In this document: positions 45,926 through 54,788 of the stretch, piece by piece
Position numbering within the stretch: the first letter of the stretch is position 1
How the letters are laid out: each line of letters begins with the position of its first letter
DNA from: Paragemmobacter amnigenus
Lineage (GTDB): Bacteria > Pseudomonadota > Alphaproteobacteria > Rhodobacterales > Rhodobacteraceae
Assembly: GCF_009908265.2 (NCBI RefSeq)
Contig: NZ_JAAATX020000015.1
Span: 1-64,000 of the forward strand
Reading direction: 5' to 3'
Length of the DNA: 64,000 nucleotides
The notes under the pieces: generated by a model
Told to the model about the DNA's origin: nothing
The model's input: only the letters and a program-made list of their open reading frames with translations
Database searches by the model: none
Position numbers and translations under genes: made by a program

Positions 45926-47545
45926 ATGACGGACGAGACCGATTACATCATCGTGGGCGCAGGTTCGGCGGGATGCGTTCTGGCGGACCGGCTGACAGCC
46001 TCGGGCAAGCACCGCGTCACGGTGCTGGAGGCGGGCGGAACCGACCGGCGCTTCTTCGTCATGCTGCCCTTGGGCTATGGCAAGCTTTTCTACGACCCCG
46101 CCGTGAACTGGCTTTACAAGACCGAACCCGACCCCGGCCTTGCGGGTGCACGCGACCACTGGCCGCGCGGCAAGGTGCTGGGGGGGTCATCCTCGATCAA
46201 CGCCATGGTCTATATCCGCGGCCACCGCGCGGATTACGACGAATGGGCCGCCGCCGGAAATACCGGCTGGGGCTGGGACGATGTCCTTGCCGCCTACAAG
46301 GCGATGGAGGATACCGAGGCAGGCGGCGACGCATGGCGCGGCAAGGGCGGCCCCCTCTTCGTGTCGGCCAACCGCAAGGGGCTGCACCCGCTGGTCAAGG
46401 ACTACATCGCCGCCTGCGAAAGCGCGGGGCTTGCCCATAACCCCGATTTCAACGGGGCCGAACAGGAAGGCACCGGCATCTACCAGATGACGATCAAGGA
46501 TGCCCGCCGCAACTCCGCCGCCCGCGCCTTCCTGCGCCCCGCGATGAAGCGCCCGAACTGCCGCGTCATCACAGGCGCCATGGTCACCCGCGTCCTGATC
46601 GAAAACGGCCGCGCCACCGGCGTGGAATACCGTATCGGCAACGAAACCCGCACCCTGCGCGCCAAGGCCGAAGTCATCCTGTCGGGCGGCGCCATCAACT
46701 CGCCCCAGCTCCTGCAACTCTCAGGGCTAGGCCCCGGCGCGCTGCTGCAAGGCTTGGGCATTCCCGTCCTGCGCGACAATCCCAATGTGGGCGACCACCT
46801 CAGCGACCATCAGGGCATCAACTACACATGGAAGATGCGCGTCCCCACCTATAATGACGAACTTCGCCCGTGGTGGGGCAAGCTGATCGCGGGGATGAAA
46901 TACGTCCTCGCCGGATCGGGCCCGCTGTCCAAGTCGATCAACCACGGCGGCGGCTTCTTCCGCACATCGCCCGATCTGCCACGCCCCAACATGCAACTCT
47001 ACATGCAGGCCTTTTCCACCCTGATCCCGCGCGACGGCGAAAGGCCCATCCTGACACCCGACCCCTTCCCCGGCATGTCCATCGGCCTGTCGAACTGCCG
47101 CCCCACCAGCCGCGGCCATATCTGCATCGCCTCGCCCGACCCCTTCACCCATCCCACCATCACCGCCAACGCCTTTTCCACCGACCATGACGTGCAGGAA
47201 ATGCTTCTGGCCGTGAAATACCTCCGCCACCTCGCCGCCCAGCCGCCCCTCGCAAGGCTCATTGCCGAGGAACTGCGCCCCGGCCCCGACATCACCACCG
47301 ACGAGCAGATCATCGACGACTTCCGCCGCCGCTCCGGCACGGTCTATCACCCCTCCTGCACCTGCCGCATGGGGCCGGACCCCGCCAGCAGCGTGATCGA
47401 CGCCCGCCTGCGCGTCCACGGCGTGGACGGCCTGCGCGTCATCGACGCCTCCAGCTTCCCGAACCTGATCGCGGGCAACACCAACGCGCCCGCCATGATG
47501 GTGGGCTGGAAAGGGGCCGAGCTTGTCCTTGCCGACGCCCGCTGA
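45926..47545 (+). CDS. GMC family oxidoreductase (choline dehydrogenase-like)
   Basis: The 539-residue FAD enzyme has the N-terminal dinucleotide fold DYIIVGAGSAGCVLADRL, the GMC signature 1 region HWPRGKVLGGSSSINAMVYIRG, signature 2 GGAINSPQLLQLSG and the C-terminal active site YHPSCTCRMG...NTNAPAMM. These include the conserved His and Asn. Choline dehydrogenase is the likeliest annotation because a choline sulfatase gene is convergent and carnitine genes are upstream, but GMC enzymes oxidise many alcohols. It begins 82 bases after caiD, so it may or may not be in that transcript. Confidence 0.88.
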   Translation: MTDETDYIIVGAGSAGCVLADRLTASGKHRVTVLEAGGTDRRFFVMLPLGYGKLFYDPAVNWLYKTEPDPGLAGARDHWPRGKVLGGSSSINAMVYIRGHRADYDEWAAAGNTGWGWDDVLAAYKAMEDTEAGGDAWRGKGGPLFVSANRKGLHPLVKDYIAACESAGLAHNPDFNGAEQEGTGIYQMTIKDARRNSAARAFLRPAMKRPNCRVITGAMVTRVLIENGRATGVEYRIGNETRTLRAKAEVILSGGAINSPQLLQLSGLGPGALLQGLGIPVLRDNPNVGDHLSDHQGINYTWKMRVPTYNDELRPWWGKLIAGMKYVLAGSGPLSKSINHGGGFFRTSPDLPRPNMQLYMQAFSTLIPRDGERPILTPDPFPGMSIGLSNCRPTSRGHICIASPDPFTHPTITANAFSTDHDVQEMLLAVKYLRHLAAQPPLARLIAEELRPGPDITTDEQIIDDFRRRSGTVYHPSCTCRMGPDPASSVIDARLRVHGVDGLRVIDASSFPNLIAGNTNAPAMMVGWKGAELVLADAR

Positions 47546-47546
47546 A

Positions 47547-47657
47547 GCGAAATCTGACGCAGATTTCGCGCCGGTTTCTGACGCAGAAACCGGCTCCCAC
47601 CCGGTCGCCCCCGGAATTTGCGCCAAATTCCGGCGCGGTTCCTGCGTCAGGAACCGC
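47547..47657. repeat. Array of four perfect palindromes with TGnnnCA apex
   Basis: Four hairpins occur in a row: GCGAAATCTG-ACG-CAGATTTCGC (47547-47569), GCCGGTTTCTG-ACG-CAGAAACCGGC (47570-47594), CCGGAATTTG-CGC-CAAATTCCGG (47611-47633) and GCGGTTCCTG-CGT-CAGGAACCGC (47635-47657). Stems are 10 or 11 bp without mismatch, loops are always 3 bases, and every apex reads TGnnnCA, while the stem sequences differ. The array fills the gap between the convergent GMC and betC genes almost exactly. I know no named family for it. Confidence 0.9.
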
Positions 47658-47666
47658 CTGCCGCCC

Positions 47667-49175
47667 TCACTCCCCGCGCGGGAATCGCTTGGACTCTTCC
47701 AGCACGTTCAGGTCCATGTGGTTGCGCATATAGCGTTCCGATGCCGCCCGCAGCGGCTGGTAATCCCACGGGAAATAGGCCCCGTTCCGCAGCGCCTCGT
47801 ACACGACCCAGCGCCGCGCCTGGCTTTCGCGCACCGCCGCGTCATAGGCGGCAAGGTTCCAGCGCTGATCCGCCATGGTGCGGAACCCCTCCAGCACCGC
47901 CGCATGGGCGGGGTCGTCGGCCAGATTCACCCGCTCCGCCGGATCGGCGGCCAGATCGAACAGCATCTCGGGATCGGCGTTGCAGCGGATGTATTTCCAC
48001 TTCCCTTCCCGCAGGCAGACCATGGGCGTCACCGTCCCCTCTGCCGCATATTCCATGCAGACGGGTGCCGCGCGCCCCTCTCCGCGCGCAAGGGGAACAA
48101 GGTTCTCGCCATCCGTCCAGGGCATGATCTCGGCCATGTCGATCCCCGCCAGCGCGCCCAGCGTGGGCGTCACGTCGATGGTGGAGACGGGGGTTTCCAC
48201 CAGCCGCGGCTCCAGCCCCGGCGCGGCAATCATCAGCGGCACGCGGGCAGAGCCTTCGAAGAAGTTCATCTTGAACCACAGCCCCCGCTCGCCCAGCATC
48301 TCGCCATGGTCGGACAGGAAGACCACGATCGCCTCCTGCCGCGTGGCCTCCAGCGTGTCGAGGATTTCGCCGATCTTCGCATCGACATAAGAGATATTGG
48401 CGAAATACCCCTGCCGCGCGCGGCGGATGTGGCTGTCGGTGATGTCGAAGGCCCGCCAGTCGCAGGCATCCATCAGGCGCTGCGAATGGGGGTCCTGCCG
48501 GTCATAGGGAATGGCCTCCGGCGCGGCCAGTTCCGGCGCGCCCTCGTACATGTCCCAGTATTTCCGCCGCGCGACGAAGGGGTCATGCGGATGGGTGAAG
48601 CTGACCGTCAGGCACCACGGGCGCGCATCCCCGCCGCGCGACAGGTCGTATATCTTCTGCACCGCCTGAAAGGCCACGTCGTCATCGTATTCCAGCTGGT
48701 TCGTGATCTCGGCCACCCCCGCCCCCGTGACGGAGCCGAGGTTGTGATACCACCAGTCGATCCGCTCTCCCGGTTTGCGATAGTCGGGCGTCCAGCCGAA
48801 ATCGGCGGGGTAGATGTCGGTCGTCAGACGTTCCTCGAAGCCGTGCATCTGGTCGGGGCCGACGAAATGCATCTTGCCCGACAGCGCCGTCTGATACCCC
48901 GCGCGGCGCAGGTGGTGGGCATAGGTGGGAATGTCGGACGCGAATTCCGCGGCATTGTCATAGACCCGCGTCCGCTTGGGCAGCGCGCCGGACATGAAGG
49001 CCGCGCGGGCGGGCGCACACAGCGGCGAGGGCGTATAGCTGCTCGCAAACCGCACCGACCGCGCCGCCAGCCGCCGCAGGTTCGGCGCGTGCAGGAAATC
49101 CGCAGGCCCGTCGGGGAACAGGGTTCCGGTCAACTGATCCACCATCAGGATCAGGATGTTCGGGCGCTGGGTCAT
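47667..49175 (-). CDS. betC: Choline sulfatase
   Basis: This is a 502-residue type I sulfatase hydrolysing choline-O-sulfate to choline and sulfate. The formylglycine signature is C53-A-P-A-R57 (PLCAPARAAFMSG), metal ligands begin at MVDQLTG, and HPHDPF and LSDHGEMLGERGLW are intact. Choline-sulfatase-specific stretches include SGKMHFVGPDQMHGFEERLTTDIYPADFGWTP and the C-terminal domain ending LDVLEESKRF-like. It is divergent from the S15 hydrolase. The ATG at 49175 has AGGA upstream. Confidence 0.95.
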   Translation of the reverse strand: MTQRPNILILMVDQLTGTLFPDGPADFLHAPNLRRLAARSVRFASSYTPSPLCAPARAAFMSGALPKRTRVYDNAAEFASDIPTYAHHLRRAGYQTALSGKMHFVGPDQMHGFEERLTTDIYPADFGWTPDYRKPGERIDWWYHNLGSVTGAGVAEITNQLEYDDDVAFQAVQKIYDLSRGGDARPWCLTVSFTHPHDPFVARRKYWDMYEGAPELAAPEAIPYDRQDPHSQRLMDACDWRAFDITDSHIRRARQGYFANISYVDAKIGEILDTLEATRQEAIVVFLSDHGEMLGERGLWFKMNFFEGSARVPLMIAAPGLEPRLVETPVSTIDVTPTLGALAGIDMAEIMPWTDGENLVPLARGEGRAAPVCMEYAAEGTVTPMVCLREGKWKYIRCNADPEMLFDLAADPAERVNLADDPAHAAVLEGFRTMADQRWNLAAYDAAVRESQARRWVVYEALRNGAYFPWDYQPLRAASERYMRNHMDLNVLEESKRFPRGE

Positions 49176-49212
49176 GGGTCGGGTCCTTCGCAAAGCTCTG
49201 CCTGCCGCAGTC

Positions 49213-49254
49213 CAATCGCAACAGGTCGCACCGTTCAATCGCAGGGGCGACCTG
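49213..49254. promoter_or_regulatory. Repeats in betC/S15-hydrolase divergent promoter
   Basis: CAGGTCGC (49222-49229) and GCGACCTG (49247-49254) form an inverted repeat, and CAATCGCA occurs as a direct repeat at 49213 and 49236, 23 bases apart. The arrangement in a 110-base divergent promoter suggests a regulator site shared by both genes. No regulator gene is adjacent. Confidence 0.4.
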
Positions 49255-49285
49255 CCATGGCAAGTTCCGGTCACAGGAGGCCGCA

Positions 49286-51292
49286 ATGACGATCCGCACC
49301 GACTTTCCCCACGCCATCACCGAAGACCCCGACATGGGCATCCCCATGCCCGACGGCTGCCGCCTGTCGGCCCGCGTCTGGATGCCGGTGGACGCGCCCG
49401 CGAACCCCGTTCCCGCCGTGCTGGAATACATCCCCTACCGCAAGCGCGACGGAACCCTGCAGCGGGACGAGATGATGCATCCCTATGTCGCAGCCCACGG
49501 CTATGCCTGCGTGCGCGTCGACATGCGCGGCAACGGCGACAGCGAAGGGCTTATGTCGGACGAATACACGCAGCAGGAAATGGACGATGCCGTGGCCGTC
49601 ATCGACTGGCTCTCGCGCCAGCCGTGGTGTTCGGGCACGGTGGGGATGATGGGCAAGTCATGGGGCGGCTTCAACTGCCTGCAGGCCGCCTTCAACCAGC
49701 CCCCCGCGCTCAAGGCCGTGATCTCGGTCTGCGCCACCACCGACCGCTTCGCCGATGACATCCATTACAAGGGCGGCTGCCTTCTGGGCGAAAACTTCGG
49801 CTGGGGCGCGGTGATGCTGTCCTACTCCTCGCGCCCTGCCGACCCGGCGCTGCGCCCCGACTGGCGCGCGGACTGGTTGAACCGGCTGGAGAACGAACCC
49901 TGGCTCGCCCCGCGCTGGGCGGCGCTGCAGGAACGGTCCGCCTACTGGAAACACGGCTCCGTCTGCGAGGATTACAGCCGGATGCAGACCCCCGTCCTGA
50001 TCTGGGGCGGCTGGGCCGACAACTACATGAACACCGTGTCGCATCTGGTGGAAAACGTCCCCGCCCCCTGCAAGGGGATCGTGGGGCCGTGGGTGCACCA
50101 ATACCCCCACACCGCCGCGCCCGGGCCGCAGGTGGGCTTCCTGCAACTGGCGATCCGCTGGTGGGACCGCTGGCTGAAGGGCATCGCGAACGGGGCCGAG
50201 GACGACCCCGCCTATCGCGTCTGGATGATGCATTCCGCCCCGCCCGATGCCAGCGCGCCCTATCGCGCGGGGCATTGGGTGGCCGAACAGGACTGGCCCA
50301 CGCCGCGCGCCAAACCCCTGACGCTGCACCTGCATGGCGCGTCGCATGGGTATTTGGGCCGAGATGAAGCGGCAGGTTTTGCGCAAGACATCGCCACGCC
50401 CCAGCATCTGGGTCTCAAGGCAGGCGAATTCTTCCCCATGGGCCTGAACGCCGAAATGCCGGGCGACCAGCGCGACGATGACGCACTGTCGGTCACCTTC
50501 GACACCGACGTGATGCCCGACGGCATGGACCTGCTGGGGGCGGCGAAACTCACCCTCACCCTCGCCTCCGACCAACCGCTCGCTTTCATCGTTGCGCGGC
50601 TGAACGACGTGGCCCCCGACGGATCGTCCACCCGCATCGCGCATGGAATGCTGAACCTCTGCCACCGCGACAGCATGGAACACCCCCGCCCCCTGACGCC
50701 GGGCGAAGCCGTCACCGTCACCTTCGCGCTGGACCATTGCGCCTACCGCCTGGCCCCGGGCCACCGCCTGCGTATCGCGCTCTCGAACAGCTACTGGCCC
50801 TTCGTCTGGCCCTCGCCCGCGCCCGCAACCCTGACCCTGACCGCGGGAAGCCTGACCCTTCCCGTCCATCAGGGCAGCACCAACGAATGGACCCCGCCGC
50901 CGGCCGAACATGCCAGCCCGTGGAAGCACCGCGTGATCCGGCAGGGCAAGACCCGCCGTTTCATCGAAACCGACCAGATCACCGGCACCGTGGCCCTTGT
51001 CGTGCAGGACGACCTTGGCGATGCCGAAAACCTGACCCACGGCCTGTGTACGGGCGAGACGATGTCGGAACGCTGGGAAATCCACCCCGACGACCCGCTC
51101 TCGGCCCGCGCCACCCACACATGGGAACAGCGCCTGTCGCGCGGCGACTGGTCCGTCCGCACCCATGCCTGGGCCGAAATGACCGCCACCGCCACCCATC
51201 TGCGCCTGACCGCCCGCCTGCGCGCATGGGAAGGCGACAACCTGATCTTCCAGCGCGACTGGGATGATGAAGTGCCGCGTAAAGCCGTGTGA
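49286..51292 (+). CDS. CocE/NonD (peptidase S15-like) alpha/beta hydrolase
   Basis: This is a 668-residue hydrolase with an N-terminal X-Pro dipeptidyl-peptidase-type catalytic domain (YIPYRKRDGT, VRVDMRGNGDSEG, nucleophile S125 in GKSWGGFN; D in IWGGWADNYM; H in GPWVHQYPH) and a C-terminal jelly-roll domain (from about residue 400). Substrates in the family are esters, amides or proline peptides. AGGAGG precedes the ATG. Residues 355-361 (GYLGRDE) are encoded by an exact copy of the dispersed 20-base motif. It is followed by an ABC importer on the same strand. Confidence 0.9.
   Translation: MTIRTDFPHAITEDPDMGIPMPDGCRLSARVWMPVDAPANPVPAVLEYIPYRKRDGTLQRDEMMHPYVAAHGYACVRVDMRGNGDSEGLMSDEYTQQEMDDAVAVIDWLSRQPWCSGTVGMMGKSWGGFNCLQAAFNQPPALKAVISVCATTDRFADDIHYKGGCLLGENFGWGAVMLSYSSRPADPALRPDWRADWLNRLENEPWLAPRWAALQERSAYWKHGSVCEDYSRMQTPVLIWGGWADNYMNTVSHLVENVPAPCKGIVGPWVHQYPHTAAPGPQVGFLQLAIRWWDRWLKGIANGAEDDPAYRVWMMHSAPPDASAPYRAGHWVAEQDWPTPRAKPLTLHLHGASHGYLGRDEAAGFAQDIATPQHLGLKAGEFFPMGLNAEMPGDQRDDDALSVTFDTDVMPDGMDLLGAAKLTLTLASDQPLAFIVARLNDVAPDGSSTRIAHGMLNLCHRDSMEHPRPLTPGEAVTVTFALDHCAYRLAPGHRLRIALSNSYWPFVWPSPAPATLTLTAGSLTLPVHQGSTNEWTPPPAEHASPWKHRVIRQGKTRRFIETDQITGTVALVVQDDLGDAENLTHGLCTGETMSERWEIHPDDPLSARATHTWEQRLSRGDWSVRTHAWAEMTATATHLRLTARLRAWEGDNLIFQRDWDDEVPRKAV
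50350..50369 (+). repeat. Intragenic copy G of the dispersed 20-base motif
   Basis: GTATTTGGGCCGAGATGAAG here is identical over all 20 bases to the left arm of copy C (28363-28382). It is read in frame as G-Y-L-G-R-D-E in the S15-type hydrolase, in the linker between the catalytic and jelly-roll domains. No G/C hairpin follows it, unlike the intergenic copies. Confidence 0.85.
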
Positions 51293-51307
51293 AGAAACGT
51301 GACCGCT

Positions 51308-51363
51308 CCACGGGAAAAAACCTTTGCCGTGGAAAGGATTCGCGGGTTACTGATTGGGTAATC
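51308..51363. promoter_or_regulatory. Palindromes upstream of the ABC importer operon
   Basis: CCACGG-13 nt-CCGTGG (51308-51332) and GATT-GGGT-AATC (51352-51363) lie in the 124-base gap before the substrate-binding protein gene. They could be operator sites or part of a leader hairpin. This gap is more AT-rich than the surroundings, which suggests a promoter. Confidence 0.35.
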
Positions 51364-51416
51364 AACAAAAACGGCGCTCAGTAGAAACGGGGCCGGAAAA
51401 CAGGGAGACCAAGGGA

Positions 51417-53006
51417 ATGAACGCAGAACTCGACTACATGCTCAAGCGCGCCGCGCGCGGCCTGATGAGCCGCCGCGAATTCGTCGGCCGCGCCTCGGCG
51501 CTGGGCATCACCGCCGCGACGGCGAACATGCTCCTCTCCTCGGCCGCCCGCGCGCAAGAGGCGGTCAAGGGCGGCACGCTCCGCGCCGGCATGGCAGGCG
51601 GGGAATCCACCAACTCGCTCGACCCCGCACTGGCGGCCTCCGAAGTGCCCTTCATGGTCAACATGACCTGGGGCGAGATGCTGGTCGACGTGAACGCCAA
51701 GGGCGAGATCGACTACCGCATCGCCGAAGAGATCAGCGCCAATGCCGACGCGACCGAGTGGAAGTTCAAGATCCGCGCCGGCGTCGAATTCCACGACGGC
51801 AAGACCGTGACGGCAGAAGACGTGGTCGCCACACTGAAGCGCCACACCGACGAGAAGTCGCAGTCCGGCGCGCTGGGCATCGTGCAGGGCATCTCGGAAA
51901 TGACCGCCGAAGGCGACATGGTCACGCTCAAGCTTGCCTCGGGCAATGCCGACCTTCCCTTCCTGATGGCCGACTACCACCTTGTGATCCAGCCGGGCGG
52001 CGGTGTGGACAATCCGGCCGCAGGCATCGGCGCGGGCCCCTACAAGGTCGTCGCCAACGAACCGGGCGTGCGCCATGTGTTCGAACGCAACCCCAACTAC
52101 TTCGACAGCACGATGGGCCATGCCGACAGCGTGGAAATCCTCGTCATCAACGACAACACCGCCCGCACCGCCGCCCTGCAAGCGGGGCAGGTCCACATGA
52201 TCAACCGCGTGGACCCCAAGATCATCGAACTGCTCAAGGGCGCGCCCGGCATCTCGATCGAACACGTCGCGGGCCGCGGCCACTACGTCTTCATCATGCA
52301 TTGCGACAAGGCCCCCTTCGACAACAAGGACCTGCGCAACGCCCTGAAACTGGCGATCAACCGTCAGGAAATGGTGGACAAGATCCTTGGCGGCTACGGC
52401 TCGCGCGGGAACGACTTCCCGATCAACGCGGCCTATCCGCTGTTCGACGACTCCATCCCGCAGCGCGAATACGACGCGGCGGCGGCGGCCGAACTCTACA
52501 AGGCCTCCGGCCATGACGGCAGCCCGATCATCCTGCGCACCGCTCCGGGCGCCTTCCCGGGCGCGGTCGAGGCGGCGCAGCTCTTCCAGCAATCCGCCGC
52601 CGCGGCGGGTATCCCGCTGGAGGTGAAGGTCGAACCCGATGACGGCTACTGGTCCAACGTCTGGAACGTAGAACCCTTCTGCGCCTCTTACTGGGGCGGC
52701 CGTCCGGTGCAGGACCAGATGTATTCCACGGCCTACCTGTCCACCGCAGACTGGAACGACACCAAGTTCAAGAACGCCCGCTTCGACGAACTCCTCGTCG
52801 CCGCGCGCGCCGAACTGGACGCGGAAAAGCGCAAGGGCATGTATTCCGAAATGGCCAACATCCTGCGCGACGAAGGCGGCCTGATCTGCCCGATGTTCAA
52901 CGACTTCGTCGAAGCCAAGCGCGAAGAGGTCGGCGGCTGGCAGCCCGATCCGAACGGCGAACTGATGAACGGCCGCGCACTTGCCAAGTGCTGGCTGAAC
53001 GCCTGA
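51417..53006 (+). CDS. ABC transporter substrate-binding protein, family 5 (dipeptide/opine class)
   Basis: The 529-residue periplasmic protein has a Tat signal: MSRREFVGRASALG (about 17-30) with cleavage near ARA-QE (about residue 46). The SBP_bac_5 fold follows with KGGTLRAGM, LVDVNAKGEIDYRIAEEI, FKIRAGVEFHDGKTVTAEDVVATLKR and GAGPYKVV. Ligands in this class include dipeptides, opines, nickel and glycosides. It starts the importer operon. Export by Tat implies folding in the cytoplasm. Confidence 0.92.
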   Translation: MNAELDYMLKRAARGLMSRREFVGRASALGITAATANMLLSSAARAQEAVKGGTLRAGMAGGESTNSLDPALAASEVPFMVNMTWGEMLVDVNAKGEIDYRIAEEISANADATEWKFKIRAGVEFHDGKTVTAEDVVATLKRHTDEKSQSGALGIVQGISEMTAEGDMVTLKLASGNADLPFLMADYHLVIQPGGGVDNPAAGIGAGPYKVVANEPGVRHVFERNPNYFDSTMGHADSVEILVINDNTARTAALQAGQVHMINRVDPKIIELLKGAPGISIEHVAGRGHYVFIMHCDKAPFDNKDLRNALKLAINRQEMVDKILGGYGSRGNDFPINAAYPLFDDSIPQREYDAAAAAELYKASGHDGSPIILRTAPGAFPGAVEAAQLFQQSAAAAGIPLEVKVEPDDGYWSNVWNVEPFCASYWGGRPVQDQMYSTAYLSTADWNDTKFKNARFDELLVAARAELDAEKRKGMYSEMANILRDEGGLICPMFNDFVEAKREEVGGWQPDPNGELMNGRALAKCWLNA

Positions 53007-53019
53007 TCGGGCGCGCACG

Positions 53020-53976
53020 GTGCATCCGATCCTCAAACTCGTGGTCCAGCGCATCGCGCTGGGCCTCCTCCTCCTGCTCGCCGTCTCGCTCCTGATCTTT
53101 CTGGGGACCGAGGCGCTCCCGGGTGACGTGGCACAGGCCATCCTTGGCCAGTCCGCCACGCCCGAGGCGCTGGCCAACCTGCGGGAATCGCTGGGGCTGA
53201 ACCAGCCCTCCTATGTCCGCTACTTCCAGTGGCTGGGCGGCATCCTGACGGGTGACTTCGGCGTCGCCCTGACCAACGGGCAGGACATCGGACAGGCCAT
53301 CGGCCAGCGTCTGGGCAATACGCTCTTCCTCGCCACCTGCGCCGCCGTGATCTCGGTCCCGCTGGCGATCCTGCTGGGCCTTGTCGCCGCGCGCTACAAC
53401 GGGCGCTGGCCGGACAAGGTGATTTCCGGCGTGACGCTCTCCACCATCTCGCTGCCCGAATTCGTGGCGGCCTATTTCGTCATCTTCCTGCTGACGCAGG
53501 TCATCCCGATCTTCCAGCCCGTCGCCATGGTCTTTCCCGGCATGTCCTTCTGGGACCGCCTTCAGGCTGTCGCCCTGCCAGTGATCGTCCTCGTTCTCGT
53601 GGTCCTTGCCCACATGATGCGCATGACCCGCGCCGCGATCCTGAACGTCATGCAGTCGGCCTATATCGAAACCGCCGAACTCAAGGGCCTGTCGCCCATG
53701 CGGGTGATCTGGCAGCACGCCTTCCCCAACGCCATCGCCCCCATCGTGTCGGTCGTGGTCCTGAACCTCGCCTATCTCGTCGTGGGCGTCGTGGTGGTCG
53801 AGGTGGTGTTCGGCTACAACGCCCTTGGCCAATACCTCGTCGACCACGTCGCCAAGCGCGACCTTCCCGTGGTGCAGGCGGTCGGGCTGATCTTCGCCGC
53901 CGTCTATATCGGCCTGAACATCCTTGCCGACGTCATCGCGATCGTCGCCAACCCGCGGCTGAGGCACCCGAAATGA
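53020..53976 (+). CDS. ABC transporter permease, DppB-type
   Basis: The 318-residue membrane protein has about six helices and the N-terminal KLVVQRIALGLLLLLAVSLLIFLGTEALPGDVA and EAL..LRESLGLNQP blocks typical of DppB/OppB. The EAA-like coupling loop is YIETAELKGLSPMRVIWQHAFPNA. It starts with GTG 13 bases after the binding-protein stop and overlaps the next permease by 4 bases. Confidence 0.94.
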   Translation: MHPILKLVVQRIALGLLLLLAVSLLIFLGTEALPGDVAQAILGQSATPEALANLRESLGLNQPSYVRYFQWLGGILTGDFGVALTNGQDIGQAIGQRLGNTLFLATCAAVISVPLAILLGLVAARYNGRWPDKVISGVTLSTISLPEFVAAYFVIFLLTQVIPIFQPVAMVFPGMSFWDRLQAVALPVIVLVLVVLAHMMRMTRAAILNVMQSAYIETAELKGLSPMRVIWQHAFPNAIAPIVSVVVLNLAYLVVGVVVVEVVFGYNALGQYLVDHVAKRDLPVVQAVGLIFAAVYIGLNILADVIAIVANPRLRHPK

Positions 53977-54788
53977 AGATGCCCCTTTCCGCCCTCATCG
54001 GTCTGGTCCTGACCGGCATCTTCCTGTTCTGCGCCGTCTTCGCGCAGCTCATCGCGCCCTATCCGCTCGACGCCGTCACAGGCGGCGTCTGGGAAGGCCC
54101 GTCCGAGGCGCACTGGCTCGGCACCGACACGATCGGCCGCGACATCCTCTCGCGCCTGATCCATGGCGGCCAGATCACCATCTTCGTGGCGCTGGCATCC
54201 TCGCTCATCTCCTTCGGGCTCGGCTCCTTCCTTGGCTTCCTCGCCGCCGTGCGCGGCGGCTGGATCGATCAGGGTCTTTCCCGCCTTGTCGACCTGATGA
54301 TGGCGATCCCCTCGCTCATCATCGCGCTGGTCGTGCTCTCGGTCCTGCCGATCAACCTGACCGTGCTGATCCTCGTCATGGGCCTGCTCGACTCCACCCG
54401 CGTGTTCCGCCTCTCCCGTGCCGTCGCCATGGACATCGCCGTGATGGACTATGTCGAAGCCGCAAAACTGCGCGGCGAAGGCCAGTCTTGGATCATATTC
54501 CGCGAGATCCTGCCCAACGCCCTCTCGCCGCTGGTGGCGGAATTCGGCCTGCGCTTCATCTTCGCGGTCCTCTTCATCTCGACGCTGTCCTTCCTCGGCC
54601 TCGGCATCCAGCCGCCGCTCGCGGACTGGGGCGGGATGGTGAAGGAGAACAAGGACGGCCTCATCTACGGCAAATCCGCCGCGCTAATGCCGGCACTTGC
54701 CATCGCGCTCTTGGCCATTTCGGTGAACCTCGTGGCCGACTGGATCCTGTCGCGCACCACCAGCCTGAAAGGGGGTCGCGGTGCCTGA
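53973..54788 (+). CDS. ABC transporter permease, DppC-type
   Basis: The 271-residue second permease carries the DppC/OppC signatures HWLGTDTIGRDILSRLIHGGQITIFVAL and coupling loop YVEAAKLRGEGQSWIIFREILPNALSPL. It ends before a long loop of the usual family tail. ATGA overlaps the DppB-type stop; its own stop overlaps the ATPase start by 8 bases. Confidence 0.94.
   Translation: MKMPLSALIGLVLTGIFLFCAVFAQLIAPYPLDAVTGGVWEGPSEAHWLGTDTIGRDILSRLIHGGQITIFVALASSLISFGLGSFLGFLAAVRGGWIDQGLSRLVDLMMAIPSLIIALVVLSVLPINLTVLILVMGLLDSTRVFRLSRAVAMDIAVMDYVEAAKLRGEGQSWIIFREILPNALSPLVAEFGLRFIFAVLFISTLSFLGLGIQPPLADWGGMVKENKDGLIYGKSAALMPALAIALLAISVNLVADWILSRTTSLKGGRGA

Noticed and set aside
47547-47657. Hairpin array considered as a CRISPR array
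   Set aside because: There are no direct repeats of constant sequence with spacers; the units differ in sequence and share only the design. No cas genes are present.
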